Assembly: GCA_029255685.2 (NCBI GenBank)
Contig: CM055317.2
Location: 21,150,501-21,214,500 of the forward strand
From: Silene conica
Lineage: Eukaryota > Streptophyta > Magnoliopsida > Caryophyllales > Caryophyllaceae
Length of the DNA stretch: 64,000 bases
Direction: 5' to 3'
Below, one piece after another: positions 60,149 through 64,000 of the stretch. The notes beneath the pieces are model-generated. The model had not been told where the DNA came from and searched no databases. It saw only the letters and a program-made list of their open reading frames with translations. The position numbers and the translations under genes were made by a program. Numbering within the stretch: position 1 is the first letter of the stretch; each line of letters begins with the position of its first letter.

Positions 60149-60510
60149 GTCTTCCCCCCTTAAAATGAACTTCGTCCCGAAGTTCAACCACAGTCAGGTG
60201 ATAACCAATCCCACTCATGCGAACTTGGACACAGACATTAACAAAACGCTAACCAAAACATTAACAAAACATTAACCGAAACATTAACTTGGAACATGAA
60301 TGCCTCGAATATAAATGCCCAGGAAATATCAACACGTTAATATAATAAATAATACGAAGTATTACAGTCTTCCCTCCTTAGAATGAACTTCGTCCCGAAG
60401 TTCACCACCCCATAGCAAGCATGAACAAACACAAGTGACGCTTAAGAAACGCGAGGTGTTACATTCTATCCCCCTTAAGAAAACTTTGTCCCCAAAGTTT
60501 AACACACACT
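60149..60510 (-). repeat. Three successive purine-tract/hairpin motifs
   Basis: At 60149, about 60368 and about 60465 an LTR-like end (ATTACA or GTTACA) is followed on the plus strand by a pyrimidine tract. In the first two the palindrome GAACTTCGTCCCGAAGTTC follows; in the third, its variant AACTTTGTCCCCAAAGTT. Only the first abuts a full LTR. Confidence 0.75.
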
Positions 60511-63500
60511 GCAACACATGATACTTCAACAATCACAATATAGTACATAACATACGCAACAAGGTTATCAAGTATATTCAAATAGTCACGACATATCAGT
60601 TAGTCATGTCATAACAACTAGCCATATCATAAATCATTAAGATTTTACAATCACATCCTCCTTAAGACATGGTTACGTCCCCGTAACCCCATAAACATTC
60701 TAACACAGTACTCCATCTCACTCATTACTTTATCCCACAAAGTCTAACTCCAAGTAACCAAGTATCGCACTCATCGTCGCATCCAAGACCAAAGACAAGG
60801 GGTGAGTGAACTGGCGGATAGACCGCTAAACAATACCTCCATCTCATATCGATTCCAAACCAAATAATATAACTCAAACCTTGGTCACTCTGGACCGTAA
60901 ATATAACTCGGCACGCATGCCCCATAACTCATTGCTAGTAACCAATCTCAATTCAATATCGTTATTGTCAAAGGTTCAAAGAACCGTGCTCAACACTTAG
61001 AGTAAAACTCTGAGCTACTCACCCACGAGTCGAGGTCACAGAAATCGACAAATCAAACAGAATACCACTTAACAATCTTACTGTCAAAATAATCAACTTA
61101 AGCTTACCAGCAAAAGTCAACATCTCAATACTTCTCAGACCACTAACTTAGGAAAAATACTAGCTCACTTGACAAATTATCGTGGTTCAAGCTCTAGTGC
61201 TAATAACAATGGATTTTCACTCTTCGAAGGACATTAATAATGGCACCCTTGTTCCCAACTAAACAATTCAATATTGTCTTTATACTTCAAATCAGTCAAT
61301 TACACAGGACAACCCATCTCAAAATTAAACCCATCTCCAAAACAAAAGATTAAACTTAATAATATAAAATGTTAATGGGTACGAATCAATTACTCATAAC
61401 TCAACAGAGATAAAATTAGCACATAAAACCGTCATAATTAAATAACAGGTAACAAGTACTTCATACAACCTTGAACAATAATATTAATAATAGGATCGGT
61501 AAAATCGTGTTACGCAGTAAAACAGAATCAGGGTAGCTAACATTTACATATCTCTGAAAATGTAACACAAAATTATTATATTTATTACAATGTAGACAAT
61601 CAAGAAGCTCATAGTTCACACTTGACCAGTTAAAGTGTCTCGTGCTCATATTCATATTATAGAAGCAAATTAATTAACGTAATTAAACATGGAATCATTG
61701 ACATAGTTCACAAGATGTACACCAATTATAGACTCACAGAACCGTTAACATTCCCAGATATCAATAAGTTAACAAAATCACTTAGGTACATTTCTCGTTT
61801 ACTTACATTACATCATTTATCCTGAAACTATTACTATATACGACTTGCAAAAATATAGATTTTATACGATGTGCAACAACTAAACATTCAAGCAGGATTC
61901 CATCAATGTGTAACTACAGAATCCGTCGTGTTGTAATCACCATAATTATCAAAACATCAAGCACTATCATGGATGATCATTACAGTGAAATCATTTTGAA
62001 ACTTTGGGAACATTAAAGGGGTAATTGTGACAATTTATAAGTACGAGTCAAAAGACAATATGACAAGCTATAGATCGAAACAAGATTACTTAGAGACATT
62101 ATGACCCTTCTTTACTAAAACATTTTCCTTGTAAATTGTAGCTCATGAACTAAGAAAGTTTAACGTTAAAAGTAAACGAATTCACACACTAGTACTTCCA
62201 TAAATCACACGTCTACCAGTTAATAACTCAAGATATTATGATCAGATTTTAAACATAGCAATGCAATCCAGTTTGTGACATAACAATATACATGAAGGTG
62301 TTGGAAAGATTATTATCTCGGTGAGCCAGACAACGATATACTATAAATATAGGAAAGAACATCAACACGAATATCACTTCATTATTTTGAGGTCATACCA
62401 TAGAAAGTAGGAACGTCCGTACAATTGAAACTATTTTATGTAAAACCCAACGAAATAAGCAAGGTTACATTACCATGTAGTAAGGTCCATATTCTTATCA
62501 TATGACTATTGTTCATGTTACTAAAGCCATAACAGGGTGTCACGTGGTTACATCACATAATCCATAATTGATTGAACTTTTATACAAAACTTATCTAACC
62601 CATAATTTCACCAATAAGCATGTTGCAGCACTTATAAAAATCACAATTAAATAATCGTTCAACTATATTGCGAGTTTTAATAGTTTTTAGAAAAATATAA
62701 AGAATTAACTAATCATGGGAAAAAGAATCAAATGCATATCCTAAGGGAATTATTTATAACAATTTTAAACACTCAGTTGGTCTGAAGAAAACTTTACAGC
62801 GATTCGACAGAAAATTGGACAACTTGCAGAAATCACTATTAAATAACGACTCGTTAAGATCTACATGGCTTATCATTTTGAAAACATGAACGGGTATTCT
62901 AATCAGTGGAGTTGAAATTATGCACAAACAATAAAACGGAACTGTGTAGGAACAATTTGACCACTGTGGACTAAAAAAATTAATCTCTCTCAAAATATAA
63001 GTCATTTTAACATGAAACCATAAACATTGGAAAGCTAAATTAGAAGGTTATCATACATAAAATTTTCATACTCATATAGAGAACACATTTTGGATGGCCG
63101 CTCTTGCAAGCAAGGTAACATTTTTAAAACTTATCAAAAATTTTAGTTCTTTTACAACTTCACATTCTACCACGAAACTCAACCATTTTTCTTCCAAACA
63201 CGTTGACCTATTATTGAGGCATAAACACTACCATATTAACATGTATTCATCACTCCAACTATAACTGTCACCTAGAACACGTTAAGATTTCTAAACTGGA
63301 AGTAGAACCAACTAATTACTCAAAATTTATACATTGCGTGTATATACCATTGTAACACATATTATATATCATTCATGACTTGGGGCAACACATTCCGCAT
63401 ATCACTAGACATGGATTACTAATATATATATAAGTCTGATCATTCATATCCAAATATCAACAATATACGGCCTAATTACGGTAATCATTTAATAATTAGA

Positions 63501-63922
63501 TAATCACATGTACGCTTCAAACACCAAAATTATATGATCACATCCCTCTTAACTATTGCTCAACAAGTACACACCCATACTCTTCAAATTTTAATTCAAT
63601 CATCCTGCTCGATCCACATTTTAATATCAATCATAACTTTCAACCCACATTATAAACCGTAAATCATGTATCACTTACCTCATTCTTCTCCTGTAAGGAC
63701 GTTAGTACGGTATAACAAGGTCACTATATAGTCTACCCCACTCTTCAATTACTCTCATTGGGTTCCCGAGACAGAACAGAAAGGGCCCAGGTCTGGTTTG
63801 AGGGGGCCCCTAACTCATCCTGTTCCTCTTTGGGGCTCCTATCAGTTTCATCTCGGGGTTCATTTTATTAGACTCTTCCTACGTTCATTATTATTCATTT
63901 GGTTTAGGCCTGAGGATCGTTC

Positions 63923-63934
63923 GCTCTGATACCA
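63923..63934 (-). other. Primer-binding site, initiator-Met tRNA (unit 2)
   Basis: The same TGGTATCAGAGC on the minus strand, adjacent to the LTR beginning at 63938. Confidence 0.9.
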
Positions 63935-63937
63935 CTT

Positions 63938-64000
63938 TGTAACACCCCCATTTATTTAAGAGCCGTTAGCAAGACATTCTCAAATAAATAGGACTGTTTC
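63938..64000 (-). mobile_element. 5' LTR of unit 2, cut by window edge
   Basis: The first 63 bp match the starts of the LTRs at 54912 and 57900. The remainder, and the possible continuation of the copia host element, lie outside the window. Confidence 0.85.

Larger units (their letters stand above)
60149..63937 (-). mobile_element. Non-coding internal region of LARD-like unit 2 (fossil)
   Basis: 3.8 kb between the purine tract at 60149-60161 and the primer site at 63923-63934. No gag, protease, RT, RNase H or integrase signature in any frame, so the element is non-autonomous and would depend on a Ty3-like relative. The 83-aa frame at 62754-63005 is identical to one at 56716-56967 only because the DNA is duplicated. 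Unit 2 otherwise looks structurally whole, apart from its 5' LTR being cut by the window edge. Confidence 0.78.

Overview
This window is nuclear DNA from a flowering plant, most likely a eudicot. It is AT-rich. Three interrupted genes have GT-AG introns, and their proteins resemble Arabidopsis proteins that I recall. The rest is a dense mix of plant transposable elements: Tourist, Stowaway and hAT MITEs, MULE-like elements, Helitrons, a SINE, L1-type LINEs and LTR elements primed by initiator-Met tRNA. A Caryophyllales origin is only a guess from the look of the repeats. I see no bacterial, viral-genome, organellar, rRNA, tRNA-gene or CRISPR content.

Layout. Positions 1-4840 hold an almost identical 1.6-kb direct repeat (1-1604 and 3237-4840) separated by 1.6 kb that includes a MULE-like element. 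The right copy carries the putative promoter and first noncoding exon of UPF3. UPF3, the nonsense-mediated decay factor, runs 5024-12845 (+) in 12 coding exons giving 484 aa. A convergent gene at 17108-21741 (-) has five exons giving 350 aa and encodes an alpha/beta-hydrolase of the plant methylesterase (MES11/13-like) group, in which the nucleophile serine is replaced by glycine. Between the two genes lie a MULE-like element and a hAT MITE, each with a perfect target-site duplication.

Positions 22.3-40.3 kb are an accessory repeat region. They hold a Tourist-like MITE inserted into its own sibling in opposite orientation, two Helitrons, an unidentified broken gene fragment, a hAT transposase fossil, related LTRs in both orientations (one carrying a SINE), and hAT, Stowaway and Tourist MITEs. 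A third host gene at 40592-44051 (+), three exons giving 315 aa, encodes the plant homologue of C2orf69 (UPF0565). A 5'-truncated LINE lies head-on against it, beginning 10 bp after its stop codon.

Positions 44-64 kb are nearly all mobile DNA: the truncated LINE, a hAT MITE holding two tRNA-like modules, a Stowaway, a nearly full-length but broken L1-type LINE (49566 to about 54655), a scrap of Ty1/copia, and a tandem LTR-internal-LTR-internal-LTR array of a large non-coding (LARD-like) retroelement that runs off the right edge.

The three host genes are functionally unrelated and form no pathway. I found no convincing new multi-gene system. The most unusual structures are the duplicated UPF3 promoter, the self-nested MITE, the tRNA-like modules inside a hAT MITE, the LINE-gene abutment and the tandem LARD array. 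All exon coordinates were derived by hand from splice signals, reading frame and remembered homologues. No alignment or database search was run.
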